Below, piece after piece: positions 47,173 to 55,344 of a stretch of DNA of 64,000 bases. The DNA lies in assembly GCA_018222765.1 (NCBI GenBank), contig JAAEZT010000001.1, positions 331,462 through 395,461 on the forward strand, written 5' to 3'. The position numbers were made by a program, and so were the translations under genes. Within the stretch, counting starts at the first letter, position 1, and each line of letters starts with the position of its first letter. The stretch is from a bacterium. Its GTDB lineage: Bacteria; Verrucomicrobiota; Verrucomicrobiia; Verrucomicrobiales; Akkermansiaceae. The notes below the pieces were generated by a model. The model saw only the letters and a program-made list of their open reading frames with translations. It did not search any database and was not told where the DNA came from.

Positions 47173-47694
47173 ATGCCAGACACCATTTCCCACTTCGAAG
47201 GCCGCTACCTTTCCCTCCGTGAAATCGACGACTGGCAATACGCCACCAGGCCCAATTCCACCGCTGTCGTGGGGATTCTCGCCATGACGCCCGAAAATGA
47301 AGTCATCCTCGTCGAGCAATTCCGCCGCCCGGTCCAAGCCCGGGTTTTGGAAATGTGTGCCGGATTAGTCGGAGACGAACCCGAATTCGCCGGAGAATCC
47401 CTCGCTGACACCGCCCGCCGCGAGCTCCTCGAGGAAACCGGCTATACCTCCGAGTCAATCACGCCCCTCCTCTCATCGCCGACCTCCGCCGGTATGACCG
47501 ACGAAATAACCCACCTCTTCTTCGCAGAAAACGCCACCAAATCCGGCCCTGGTGGCGGAGTTGACGGTGAGGACATCACGACCCACCTCGTTCCCTTCAG
47601 TGACCTTGCAAGCTTTCTAAAAACATCCCAACGAAACGGCCTCTTGATCGATTTTAAAATCTACGCCGCATTGGCTGCCCTGAATCTCATCTAG
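47173..47694 (+). CDS. Nudix hydrolase, probably ADP-ribose pyrophosphatase
   Basis: 173 residues from the ATG at 47173. The Nudix core ESLADTARRELLEETGYTSE is intact, with the AGLVGDE segment and the QFRRPVQARVLEMCAG substrate part typical of ADP-ribose pyrophosphatases of the NudF kind. It hydrolyses ADP-ribose or related nucleoside diphosphates to AMP and ribose-5-phosphate. It is divergent from eboD. Confidence 0.9.
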   Translation: MPDTISHFEGRYLSLREIDDWQYATRPNSTAVVGILAMTPENEVILVEQFRRPVQARVLEMCAGLVGDEPEFAGESLADTARRELLEETGYTSESITPLLSSPTSAGMTDEITHLFFAENATKSGPGGGVDGEDITTHLVPFSDLASFLKTSQRNGLLIDFKIYAALAALNLI

Positions 47695-47748
47695 CAATCG
47701 ATCCAAATTCGGATGAAAGCCTTTCTTGAGTGTAAATCACCCCAACCA

Positions 47749-47889
47749 ATGAAACGCCTTCTCGCTCAGGCCACCGCTGCCGAGCTGCCTGAAATTTTCG
47801 ATCTCAACGACCACGTTTAGCCCATTCTCTGCGAGAATTACTATCACGGTCACGGCCCCAACAAGCACAATCTTGAACCCAAAAAGAAC
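47749..47889 (+). pseudogene. Possible decayed short gene with in-frame TAG
   Basis: A frame opens MKRLLAQATAAELPEIFDLN, reaches TAG at 47818-47820 after 23 residues, and would continue PILCENYYHGHGPNKHNLEP after it. The composition looks protein-like on both sides of the stop. It could be a remnant or chance; there is no family match I can name and no promoter. Confidence 0.25.
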
Positions 47890-47913
47890 CCTCTTAGAAA
47901 TCCACCTGCGCTC

Positions 47914-47941
47914 TTGCCCTCCTGTGAGGAGTCACTAGGTT
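47914..47941 (+). promoter_or_regulatory. Predicted leaderless promoter of the SMP-30 gene
   Basis: TTGCCC, 16-nt spacer, TAGGTT, then 6 nt to the ATG at 47948. It probably drives the SMP-30, GntR and NhaC genes together. A CCTGTGAGGAG stretch inside the spacer has weak dyad symmetry and may be part of an operator. Confidence 0.6.
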
Positions 47942-47947
47942 CGAACC

Positions 47948-48970
47948 ATGCGCTCTGTAGTTCTTTCTCTCGCTTTTGCTTCCACCTCCTTTGCCCAGCT
48001 TGCTCCTCCTGCTCCGGATGGCACGATCCGTCCCACCATCGGCTCCGTCGAGCGTCTCGACCCAGCCATCAACAAACTGATCCCGGAAGACGCCAAGATC
48101 GAGGTCATCGCGATGGGCTTCGAGTGGTCCGAAGGCCCGGTCTGGGACAAGGCTGAAAACCGCCTCCTTTTCTCGGACGTTCCCACCAACAAAGTCTACC
48201 AGTGGTCCGAAAAAGAAGGCCTGAGTGTCTTCCTCAAAGCCTCCGGCTACACCGGTCCATCGGGATACGGCAACGAACCCGGCTCCAATGGTCTCACCTT
48301 TGATAATGAGGGACGCCTCCTCTCCTGCGAACACGGTGACCGCCGCGTCTCTGTTCTTACCACCAACGGCGGTGGCAAAATGACCGTCGCCGATCGTTAC
48401 AAAGGCAAGCGCTTTAACTCGCCGAACGACGTCTGCGTCCACCCAAACGACACCATCTTCTTCACTGATCCTCCCTACGGACTTCCAAAAAAAGAAAAAG
48501 ATCCGCGCCGTGAGTCGTCGATCTTTGGCGTCTATTCAATCTCTCCCAAAGGGGTGGTTTCCGTGGTTGACGGCACCATGGAACGCCCAAATGGCATCAC
48601 GCTCTCGCCCGACAGTAAGACCCTCTACGTCGCACAATCACAGGGTGGAAAAGCCTGGCTGGTCTCCTACCCCCTCGATGCCTCCGGCAAAGTGGCGGGA
48701 GATCGCAAGCTCCTCTACGATGCCACGCCACTCACTGAAAAAGACCCTGGCATGCCCGACGGCCTCAAGACCGACCAACAAGGCAACATCTGGTGCACCG
48801 GCCCGGGAGGCGTGATGGTCATCAGCCCCGATGGAAAACTCCTCGGCCGCATCCTCACCGGACATCGTACCGCCAACTGTGCCTTCGGTGATGATGGATC
48901 GACACTTTACATGACCGCCGACTATTACATCGTCCGCATCAAAACCTCCGTCAAAGGAACCGGCTTTTAA
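47948..48970 (+). CDS. Exported SMP-30/gluconolactonase-family protein
   Basis: 340 residues with a signal peptide (MRSVVLSLAFASTSFAQ). The six-bladed beta-propeller has the metal-binding elements of SMP-30 lactonases: Glu in FEWSEGPVWDKAEN, Asn in FNSPNDVCVHP, and Asp in DPGMPDGLKTDQQGN. It likely opens a sugar lactone outside the cytoplasm. It is followed 18 nt later by a GntR-type regulator and then an antiporter, which suggests a catabolic unit for a sugar acid. Confidence 0.9.
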   Translation: MRSVVLSLAFASTSFAQLAPPAPDGTIRPTIGSVERLDPAINKLIPEDAKIEVIAMGFEWSEGPVWDKAENRLLFSDVPTNKVYQWSEKEGLSVFLKASGYTGPSGYGNEPGSNGLTFDNEGRLLSCEHGDRRVSVLTTNGGGKMTVADRYKGKRFNSPNDVCVHPNDTIFFTDPPYGLPKKEKDPRRESSIFGVYSISPKGVVSVVDGTMERPNGITLSPDSKTLYVAQSQGGKAWLVSYPLDASGKVAGDRKLLYDATPLTEKDPGMPDGLKTDQQGNIWCTGPGGVMVISPDGKLLGRILTGHRTANCAFGDDGSTLYMTADYYIVRIKTSVKGTGF

Positions 48971-48988
48971 GTTCAAAACCACCTGATC

Positions 48989-49669
48989 ATGGCCCAGCGA
49001 AGCTCCACAATCATCCAAGCCCTCGAAAGCGAAATCATGGACGGCAGTCTGACCCCCGGTCAGCGCCTCCCCTCCGAGGAAAAACTCTGCGCCCGCTTTA
49101 CTGCCAGCCGCACCGTCATTCGCGAAGCCATTCAGCAGCTCCGTGGAAAAGGCCTGCTCCGCACTTTGAAGGGCTCGGGCTCATACATCGCCGACCCCAG
49201 CCTCGAAAACCTCGCTGGGGCGATCGAAACTTATTCGGTCCTTACAAATGACGATTCCTATCTCGAGCTGATGGACTTCCGCATCCTCCTCGAAACCGAA
49301 TGCGCCCGTCTTGCCGCCATCAATGCCGGTGAAAAAATCATCGAGATCATGCAACGCGCCATCGACAAAATGGAAAGTGCCCGTGGTGACCGCAAGCGCT
49401 TCAGCGAAGCCGACATCGCCTTCCACCTCGCTATCGCAGCAGGGTCAAAGCACAATCTCTACGCCACAGTTCTGAGTGCCTTGGAAAAACGATCCATCGA
49501 ATATGCCAACCTCAACCGGGGCAACAGTGAATGGTACGACAGTGTCATCAACACCCATGCTGAGATTTTCAAAGCTATTTGCGACAGCAAGCCTGAAGAG
49601 GCAGCAGACGCGATGAAACGTCACCTCATTCTCTCCCGTCGACACTACGTCGATCTGGAAGTCTCATAG
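48989..49669 (+). CDS. GntR-family transcriptional regulator, FadR/FCD subgroup
   Basis: 226 residues. The N-terminal winged helix is clear (SLTPGQRLPSEEKLCARFTA and SRTVIREAIQQLRGKGLLRT). The C-terminal FCD domain has the acidic and His residues (LLETECARLAAINAGE, SEADIAFHLAIAAGSKHN, INTHAEIFKAI) that bind a metal and a carboxylate ligand. It probably controls the SMP-30 and antiporter genes around it in response to a sugar acid (inference). It lies 18 nt after the lactonase stop. Confidence 0.92.
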   Translation: MAQRSSTIIQALESEIMDGSLTPGQRLPSEEKLCARFTASRTVIREAIQQLRGKGLLRTLKGSGSYIADPSLENLAGAIETYSVLTNDDSYLELMDFRILLETECARLAAINAGEKIIEIMQRAIDKMESARGDRKRFSEADIAFHLAIAAGSKHNLYATVLSALEKRSIEYANLNRGNSEWYDSVINTHAEIFKAICDSKPEEAADAMKRHLILSRRHYVDLEVS

Positions 49670-49711
49670 ATCTCGCTCGGCATCGTCTCTGAAATCCGCT
49701 ATTCCTCACCA

Positions 49712-51190
49712 GTGGCTGATTTCACTCCTCTCCTTCCCGCGTTTGTCGCGCTGGTCCTCATCCTGATCACGCGCCGCGCGGCTCTCTCGCTCTTCGCCGC
49801 CGTTCTGACCGGCTCATTTCTCCTCGCCGGACCCTGGCCCATCCCGGCCATCCGTAATCTCTTCGAAGATCACTACTTCCCCGTTCTCAAGAGCGACTGG
49901 AATCTCAGCGCGATCATTTTCACCTTCGCCCTCGGCGCCTTCGCTACTCTGCTCGAAAAAGGTGGCGGATTCACTGCGATCCTCAATCGCATGCTCGCCC
50001 GAAAATCCGGCGACCCACAAAAGAAACTCCTTTTCGGCATTTACGGGCTCGGACTCCTTTGCTTTTTCGACGGACTCGCAAATTCCGTCCTCCTCGGCCG
50101 CGTCGGCCGCCCCCTCGCCGACGCCCTTCGTATCTCCCGCCAATTCCTCGCTTATCTGATCGACTCCACCGCCGCTCCCGTCGCCTGTGTCGCCTTCATC
50201 TCCACCTGGATCGCCACCCAGCTCAGCCTGATCAAAGAAGGTCTTCAAGGTGCGCCTTTCGATGTCAATCCGGCGGCCCTTTTCTTCAATTCCATTCCCG
50301 CCAACCCCTACTGTCTTCTCAGCCTCCTGCTCATTCCCTTGGTGATCTTCCGCTCATGGCACATTGGACCGATGAAAAATGCCCGGCCCGTTGACCTCGA
50401 TTCCGACATCAACAACCAACCCAAAGCGGGTGACCCCAAAGCCGCCCTCATTCCCCTCTTCGTTCTCGTCACAACTCTCCCCGGGTTCATTTACCTCTGG
50501 CAGGATGGCGATAACTGGTCCTGGCGAAACGCCTTCTCATCCGCCGGTGTCCCATACGCCATGGTCGCTTCCAGTTTCGTTGCCCTAGTCTCAGCTTTCC
50601 TTTGCTTTCCAAAAGACCGGCGCAAAGAGACCGGACAACACATGCTCAATGGTGCCGCCTCACTCGTTCCCGCCCTCATCATCCTCATGCTAGCCTGGAC
50701 CCTGGGAAGCATTTTCAAAGCACTCGAAGTTGCCGAACTCCTCAAGAGCCTCCTCGGCGACCAACTCCAGCCCTCATTCCTCCCGCTCTCCATCTTTCTG
50801 CTGGGAACAATGATGTCCTTCCTCACCGGAACCTCATGGGGAACGATGGGCCTCCTCATGCCCCTCTCACTCCCACTTGGTCTGGAACTCGGAAGCGAAC
50901 TCCCTCCGGACGAGCTCATGGCTCTCATCTCCATGACCATCGGCGCGGTCTTTGGCGGGGCTGTCTTCGGGGATCATTGTAGTCCATTTTCAGATACCAC
51001 CATTGTCTCCTCGCTCGCCGCCGGATGCTCGCCCACTTCCCACATCGCGACGCAGCTTCCCTACGCCCTCATCGCCGCCACCGGAGCGGCCCTGGCATAC
51101 ACCCTGATGGCTATTGGACTCGCCCCCTGGCTCGCCACCCTGCTCCTCGCCAGCGCCCTCGCGGCAACCGTGTTGCTCAAGAAAGCTTAG
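49712..51190 (+). CDS. NhaC-family Na+/H+ antiporter or related carboxylate exchanger
   Basis: 492 residues from a GTG at 49712, with about 12 membrane helices. The family signature FGGAVFGDHCSPFSDTTIVS is at about residue 415, and DGLANSVLLGRVGRPLADAL is typical of the NhaC/ArcD-like group. It follows the GntR gene by 42 nt. In this setting it may import a degradation product with sodium or keep sodium balance; the substrate cannot be read from the sequence. Confidence 0.88.
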   Translation: MADFTPLLPAFVALVLILITRRAALSLFAAVLTGSFLLAGPWPIPAIRNLFEDHYFPVLKSDWNLSAIIFTFALGAFATLLEKGGGFTAILNRMLARKSGDPQKKLLFGIYGLGLLCFFDGLANSVLLGRVGRPLADALRISRQFLAYLIDSTAAPVACVAFISTWIATQLSLIKEGLQGAPFDVNPAALFFNSIPANPYCLLSLLLIPLVIFRSWHIGPMKNARPVDLDSDINNQPKAGDPKAALIPLFVLVTTLPGFIYLWQDGDNWSWRNAFSSAGVPYAMVASSFVALVSAFLCFPKDRRKETGQHMLNGAASLVPALIILMLAWTLGSIFKALEVAELLKSLLGDQLQPSFLPLSIFLLGTMMSFLTGTSWGTMGLLMPLSLPLGLELGSELPPDELMALISMTIGAVFGGAVFGDHCSPFSDTTIVSSLAAGCSPTSHIATQLPYALIAATGAALAYTLMAIGLAPWLATLLLASALAATVLLKKA

Positions 51191-51376
51191 CGCCCGACTT
51201 CATCAAGCGATCGCCGTCCTTGTCCCTGGTAGCAAGGTTTACTCCATCCTGAACCACTGGGTTTCCGGGGAAGCCATCCTTCCCAGCAAAAGCGGAGGCA
51301 GAGCACTCATCGCCTTCGTCGCCCTCATCTCGGGCCTCATCTTTTCCAACGCCCTCGATCCTGCAAAGAAAACTCT

Positions 51377-51405
51377 GTAGTGGCAAGATTCTCGATTTCC
51401 ACTAC
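51377..51405. repeat. Inverted repeat before the second sulfatase gene
   Basis: GTAGTGG and CCACTAC, a perfect 7-bp inverted repeat separated by 15 nt, end 11 nt before the sulfatase ATG. It could be a repressor operator or an mRNA hairpin. A weak TGGCAA-16 nt-TACACA promoter overlaps it, which favours an operator. Confidence 0.4.
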
Positions 51406-51416
51406 ACACATTCCCT

Positions 51417-52838
51417 ATGAAATTCACCTTGCTGATCCTCTCTCTTTTTGCGTCCAGTGCGTTGGCAAAAGAAAAAATGAACGTCCTCTTCATCATTTCC
51501 GATGACCTCACCGCGACCGCGCTTTCCTGTTACGGAAATACTGTCTGTAAGACACCCAACATCGACCGCCTCGCCGCGCAGGGAACGCGCTTCACCAAGG
51601 CTTACTGCCAGGGAACATATTGCGGACCATCGCGAGCCTCTTTTATGAGTGGTTACTATCCCCACGCCATCAAGATGCTCGGATACGGTTCTCCACGACC
51701 CAACATCGGAGACCGCGCGACTTGGGCTCAGCATTTCAAAAACTCAGGATACTACTCGGCCCGCGTCTCCAAGATCTTCCACATGGGGGTGCCCATCGGA
51801 ATCGAAAAAGGAACAGACGGCCCCGACGATCCTGCCTCATGGACCGAGCGCTTCAACTCCCAAGGGCCCGAGTGGCGCGCACCTGGCGATGGCGAAACAT
51901 TGGAGAACAACCCCGATGGCAAAAAGCCCGGACCAGTCGGCGGTAACACCTTCGTAGTCGTCGAAGCCGACGGCGATGACCTTGCTCATTCAGATGGTAA
52001 AACGGCAAAAAAAGCGGCCGAGCTCATTCAAACCCACAAAGACGAGCCCTTCTTCCTTGGGGTGGGATTTGTTCGCCCCCACGTCCCCTTCGTGGCCCCG
52101 CGCAAGGACTACAAAGACTTTCTCCCCTACAGCAAAATGATCTTGCCCGAAAAAGTCGACGGCGATTGGGACGACATCCCCAAACAGGGCATCAACTACA
52201 AGACGAGCAAGAACATGAAGATGGACGTTCGCCGCCAGAAGAAAGCCGTCGGAGGATACTACGCCTCGGTCGTTTACATGGACCGCATGGTCGGACAGGT
52301 TCTCGATTCGCTGACCAAAGCCGGACTCGACGATAAGACCATCGTCATCTTCACCAGCGACCACGGCTACCATTTGGGCGAGCACGACTTCTGGGCCAAG
52401 GTCAGCCTCCACGATGAATCAGCCGCCATTCCGCTCATCATCCGTATTCCGGGCAAGAAACCCGCCGTGTGCCATTCTCTCGTCGAGCTGTTAGACCTCT
52501 ACCCAACGCTATCGAACCTCTGCGGCCTCGAAGTTCCTTCACGCCTGCAGGGCAAAGACATCTCCCCCGTTTTCGACAATCCCAAACACGAAGTTCGAGA
52601 CGCCGCCTTCAGCGTGAACGGAAAGGGGTTTCTCCTCCGCGAACATGACTGGGCCTACATTCAATACGGCGAAGATGGCAACAACGGCATCGAACTTTTC
52701 GACATGAAGAAAGATCCCAAGCAATACACCAACCTCGCCACCGACCCGAAGCATGCCGAGACCGTGACACGCTTTCGTGAAAAGATGACCGCGAAGCTCA
52801 AGGAAATCAGAACCAACGACCTGGGATTGAAATATTGA
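51417..52838 (+). CDS. Secreted sulfatase, iduronate-2-sulfatase-like
   Basis: 473 residues with a signal peptide (MKFTLLILSLFASSALAKE). The formylglycine Cys69 is in TYCGPSRASFMSGYYPH. Metal ligands are in FIISDDLTATALSCYGN and FTSDHGYHLGEHDFWAKVSL, the latter a pattern of iduronate-2-sulfatase-type enzymes. It removes sulfate from polysaccharides or glycosaminoglycan-like material outside the cell. It stands 226 nt after the antiporter gene, with its own putative operator. Confidence 0.92.
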   Translation: MKFTLLILSLFASSALAKEKMNVLFIISDDLTATALSCYGNTVCKTPNIDRLAAQGTRFTKAYCQGTYCGPSRASFMSGYYPHAIKMLGYGSPRPNIGDRATWAQHFKNSGYYSARVSKIFHMGVPIGIEKGTDGPDDPASWTERFNSQGPEWRAPGDGETLENNPDGKKPGPVGGNTFVVVEADGDDLAHSDGKTAKKAAELIQTHKDEPFFLGVGFVRPHVPFVAPRKDYKDFLPYSKMILPEKVDGDWDDIPKQGINYKTSKNMKMDVRRQKKAVGGYYASVVYMDRMVGQVLDSLTKAGLDDKTIVIFTSDHGYHLGEHDFWAKVSLHDESAAIPLIIRIPGKKPAVCHSLVELLDLYPTLSNLCGLEVPSRLQGKDISPVFDNPKHEVRDAAFSVNGKGFLLREHDWAYIQYGEDGNNGIELFDMKKDPKQYTNLATDPKHAETVTRFREKMTAKLKEIRTNDLGLKY

Positions 52839-53004
52839 TCTACTCCCCCTCGCGATCCTTCTCGGAGCACTTCCGCTCGTAGACGCAGTAATAGTCGATG
52901 AAGAGTTCGGCGTATCGTTTCAACGTCAACTCCATCAGCTACACTCACGAATTCCTCAAAATTCCCGAGCGCATCTTTTATCGGATTCAGATTAATTAAT
53001 CGCC

Positions 53005-54282
53005 TCACCGCGCGCAGGTTCGGAAACCGGTGTAGGCGTCCGTCCGCGATGGATAGTAGGCTTGGCGATAAGTATTGCGGATCAAACTTGAGCAAGTCGC
53101 ACACGAACCACCCTTCGTGACGCGATGGTCTCCAAATTGAAGTACCGACATATAATGATACATATCGATCTTAAATCCATCGAAGGGTAAAAACTGACTG
53201 GAGGTCCATTCCCAAGCCGTCCCCAGCATTTGCAAACACCCTGACGAACTCGCCCCCTCCGCAAAAGCCATTGCCGATGCTATCCCGTAAAATCCCCCAT
53301 CCATGTCTACTCTCCCAGCATCCATGTCATCGCCCCACGGAAAGCTCTGTCCCTCCGCTCCTCTCGCCGCAGCTTCCCACTCGGGCTCCGTCGGCAATCG
53401 CCGTCCCGCCCACTTACAATAGGCCTCCGCTTCCCAAACACTCAGATGCAAGGCTGGTGCGTCCAACGGCAACTCGATCCATTCATCGAATTTTCGCACT
53501 TGAATCTCATTACCTTCCCAACGCCAGTAATTCGGAAACTCGCGCTCCGACTCCGCCAACCAGCACTTCCCTCCAAAACCCCAAAGGGCTTCCTTTTCAT
53601 AGCCTCCATCTTGCACGAACTCGAGGAACTCTCGATTGCTCACCAGCGTTTTCGAAATCGCAAACGGCTCCAACTCCACCCGAAATCCCGGGCGTTCATT
53701 ATCAAAACTAAAGGGCACGCCTTTCTCACCCTGAACTCCCTCCGGCATTCCCATGAAGTATTCCCCGCCATCGATGAAAGCATCTCCCGCTTCCCCGATC
53801 GCTCCACACTCCCTTGATGCCTGATCCGAAAAACTTGGTGCTGGATACCCCAACGTTTGCCGGGCCCAAATCAACGACTCGATGTGCATTTGCTGGTGAT
53901 GGATACAATAGCGAAAGAGATAGCTCTCATGGGGATCAGCAAGCTTCTCCAAGCGTTCCCGGCTTTCATCCATCACCCGGGAGTAGTAATCCAACATCGT
54001 TGCCTTACCTGGAACCACACCCGGAGCCCATCGATGCTTGTGCATGATTTCAAAGGAGTCCCACACCTCATCGTATCCCGGCATCCTCGCAGCCTTCCCT
54101 CCCAGCTCCCGGAGCAAAAAATACTCATAGAAAAATGCCGCATGGCCCAACTCCCAAATCGGAGGATTGATCCCCCTCTCGTAGGGAACCCGAAGTTGCT
54201 CATCACTGAGGTCCTCCAGCAACTCGCGAGACCGTCGGTCTACAATCTCCAATTCCTGAGCGATCTCCTCTTTGGTGTTCAT
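53005..54282 (-). CDS. senA: SenA-like selenoneine synthase (EgtB/FGE-domain family)
   Basis: 425 residues. An N-terminal DinB-type four-helix domain carries iron ligands His47 (WELGHAAF) and His129/His133/Glu135 (IHHQQMHIESLIW). The C-terminal half is an FGE/EgtB-type domain (FIDGGEYFMGMPEGVQGEKG, AEAYCKWAGRRLPTEPEWEA, VTKGGSCATCSSLIRNTYRQ). EgtB joins cysteine to hercynine; SenA does the same with a selenosugar and makes selenoneine. SenA is chosen over EgtB because the overlapping upstream gene (ATGA junction) is SenB-like. Alone it could be called EgtB. Confidence 0.8.
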   Translation of the reverse strand: MNTKEEIAQELEIVDRRSRELLEDLSDEQLRVPYERGINPPIWELGHAAFFYEYFLLRELGGKAARMPGYDEVWDSFEIMHKHRWAPGVVPGKATMLDYYSRVMDESRERLEKLADPHESYLFRYCIHHQQMHIESLIWARQTLGYPAPSFSDQASRECGAIGEAGDAFIDGGEYFMGMPEGVQGEKGVPFSFDNERPGFRVELEPFAISKTLVSNREFLEFVQDGGYEKEALWGFGGKCWLAESEREFPNYWRWEGNEIQVRKFDEWIELPLDAPALHLSVWEAEAYCKWAGRRLPTEPEWEAAARGAEGQSFPWGDDMDAGRVDMDGGFYGIASAMAFAEGASSSGCLQMLGTAWEWTSSQFLPFDGFKIDMYHYMSVLQFGDHRVTKGGSCATCSSLIRNTYRQAYYPSRTDAYTGFRTCAR

Positions 54283-55238
54283 GAGCTTTGCTCCTCTGTA
54301 AGCTCATCCAGCATCTTTTGCCATGCCTTTTGTTCAGCCTCCGGTGAAAACAAAGAAGCGACTGCCGCAGAAACAGTCTTTAATTCCTGATAGAAATTAT
54401 CATCACTCTCCGCTCTCCCGATCAATCCTGCCAGAGCTTCGGTATCCCCCACCGGAAAATACCCCGGATAGTCCTCGCCAAGCAAACCCATCACCCCATC
54501 GATCCGCGTTGACAAGACCGGGGTCCCGCAAGCAATTGCCTCGCCAATGACCCGCCCCGCTCCTTCCGAATGCGAACTCAACACCAACAAATGGGATCCC
54601 GCTATCAATTCACATGCTTCTTTGGACATCACCTCCCCCAAGCACTCATAGCGACCATTCTCCGCCACCTCTTCCCGAATCAAAACTTCATACCGCTCCT
54701 CTAAAATCCCCCCGGCGTGTCGAACCCGCACTTTCGATGCAGGCGGCAACAGGCGCACCGCCTTAGCTGTCCGGAGAGGATCTTTCACTTCCCGAAAATG
54801 CCCTACCACGGCGACCTCAAAAAAATCGCTCTCTCGACTCATCTCAATCGGGCTCGCGCTTTGAACAATCACGCTCGTTTTCTCCAGCATCTCATCCGGC
54901 ATCTGCTCGAGAGCTTTCGATTGCAAGGCAACCAAGCGATCAGCCGAGCGCATCGTCACCAGGGCCTGATCTCCCACTTCTGGATAAATATCCGTTCCCG
55001 TCAAAACCACCACGACCCGGCCTTCTGGATTCTCGTCCTTAAACTCCTCAATCACACCGGGGATGAGTCTCGCGTTCAAGGCAACCAAAACATCAGATCC
55101 CTCTCTCATCCTATCGCCAACCCCCTTCACCTCTACTTCGTGTCCCAAATCGCGAAACACCTTCACCCACTGTTCCGCCGAGCAACGATTGCCGGTGGCT
55201 ATCTGACCTACTTTCGGGGTAACGATAAGAATCCGCAC
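54279..55238 (-). CDS. senB: SenB-like selenosugar synthase (glycosyltransferase family)
   Basis: 319 residues from a GTG at 55238 (VRILIVTPKVGQIATGNRCS). It is a GT-B glycosyltransferase with the stretches LVALNARLIPGVIEEF, VLTGTDIYPEVG, VVGHFREVKDPLRTAKAVRL and LGEDYPGYFPVGDTEALAGL, which match the family found beside senA. SenB makes a selenosugar from UDP-GlcNAc and selenophosphate. The longer frame to 55319 is unlikely because TATAGA lies 7 nt before the GTG. The third gene, senC (selenophosphate synthetase), is not in the window. Confidence 0.82.
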   Translation of the reverse strand: MRILIVTPKVGQIATGNRCSAEQWVKVFRDLGHEVEVKGVGDRMREGSDVLVALNARLIPGVIEEFKDENPEGRVVVVLTGTDIYPEVGDQALVTMRSADRLVALQSKALEQMPDEMLEKTSVIVQSASPIEMSRESDFFEVAVVGHFREVKDPLRTAKAVRLLPPASKVRVRHAGGILEERYEVLIREEVAENGRYECLGEVMSKEACELIAGSHLLVLSSHSEGAGRVIGEAIACGTPVLSTRIDGVMGLLGEDYPGYFPVGDTEALAGLIGRAESDDNFYQELKTVSAAVASLFSPEAEQKAWQKMLDELTEEQSS

Positions 55239-55245
55239 TTCCTGA

Positions 55246-55273
55246 TCTATAGCAGAGACCACCTCAGTGGCGA
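55246..55273 (-). promoter_or_regulatory. Predicted leaderless promoter of senB-senA
   Basis: Minus-strand TCGCCA, 16-nt spacer, TATAGA, then 7 nt to the GTG start of senB. Confidence 0.5.
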
Positions 55274-55309
55274 CTGCAAAGCAATCAGATCCCCCTCCAT
55301 AATTCCTCT

Positions 55310-55338
55310 TTCCCTTCAAAAAAAGAAATCGCTAGGGT
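55310..55338 (+). promoter_or_regulatory. Predicted leaderless promoter of the beta-helix gene
   Basis: TTCCCT, 17-nt spacer, TAGGGT, then 6 nt to the ATG at 55345. The -35 box is weak. It is back to back with the senB promoter. Confidence 0.45.
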
Positions 55339-55344
55339 CTCCCC

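Noticed and set aside
51191-51376. Small membrane-protein frame between nhaC and the sulfatase
   Set aside because: A stretch such as GGRALIAFVALISGLIFSNA looks membrane-like, but no start codon with a promoter or binding site fits. The strand and frame remain uncertain.
53005-54282. Formylglycine-generating enzyme for the nearby sulfatases
   Set aside because: The C-terminal domain is of the FGE superfamily, but the DinB domain with iron-binding His and the SenB neighbour point to SenA/EgtB chemistry.
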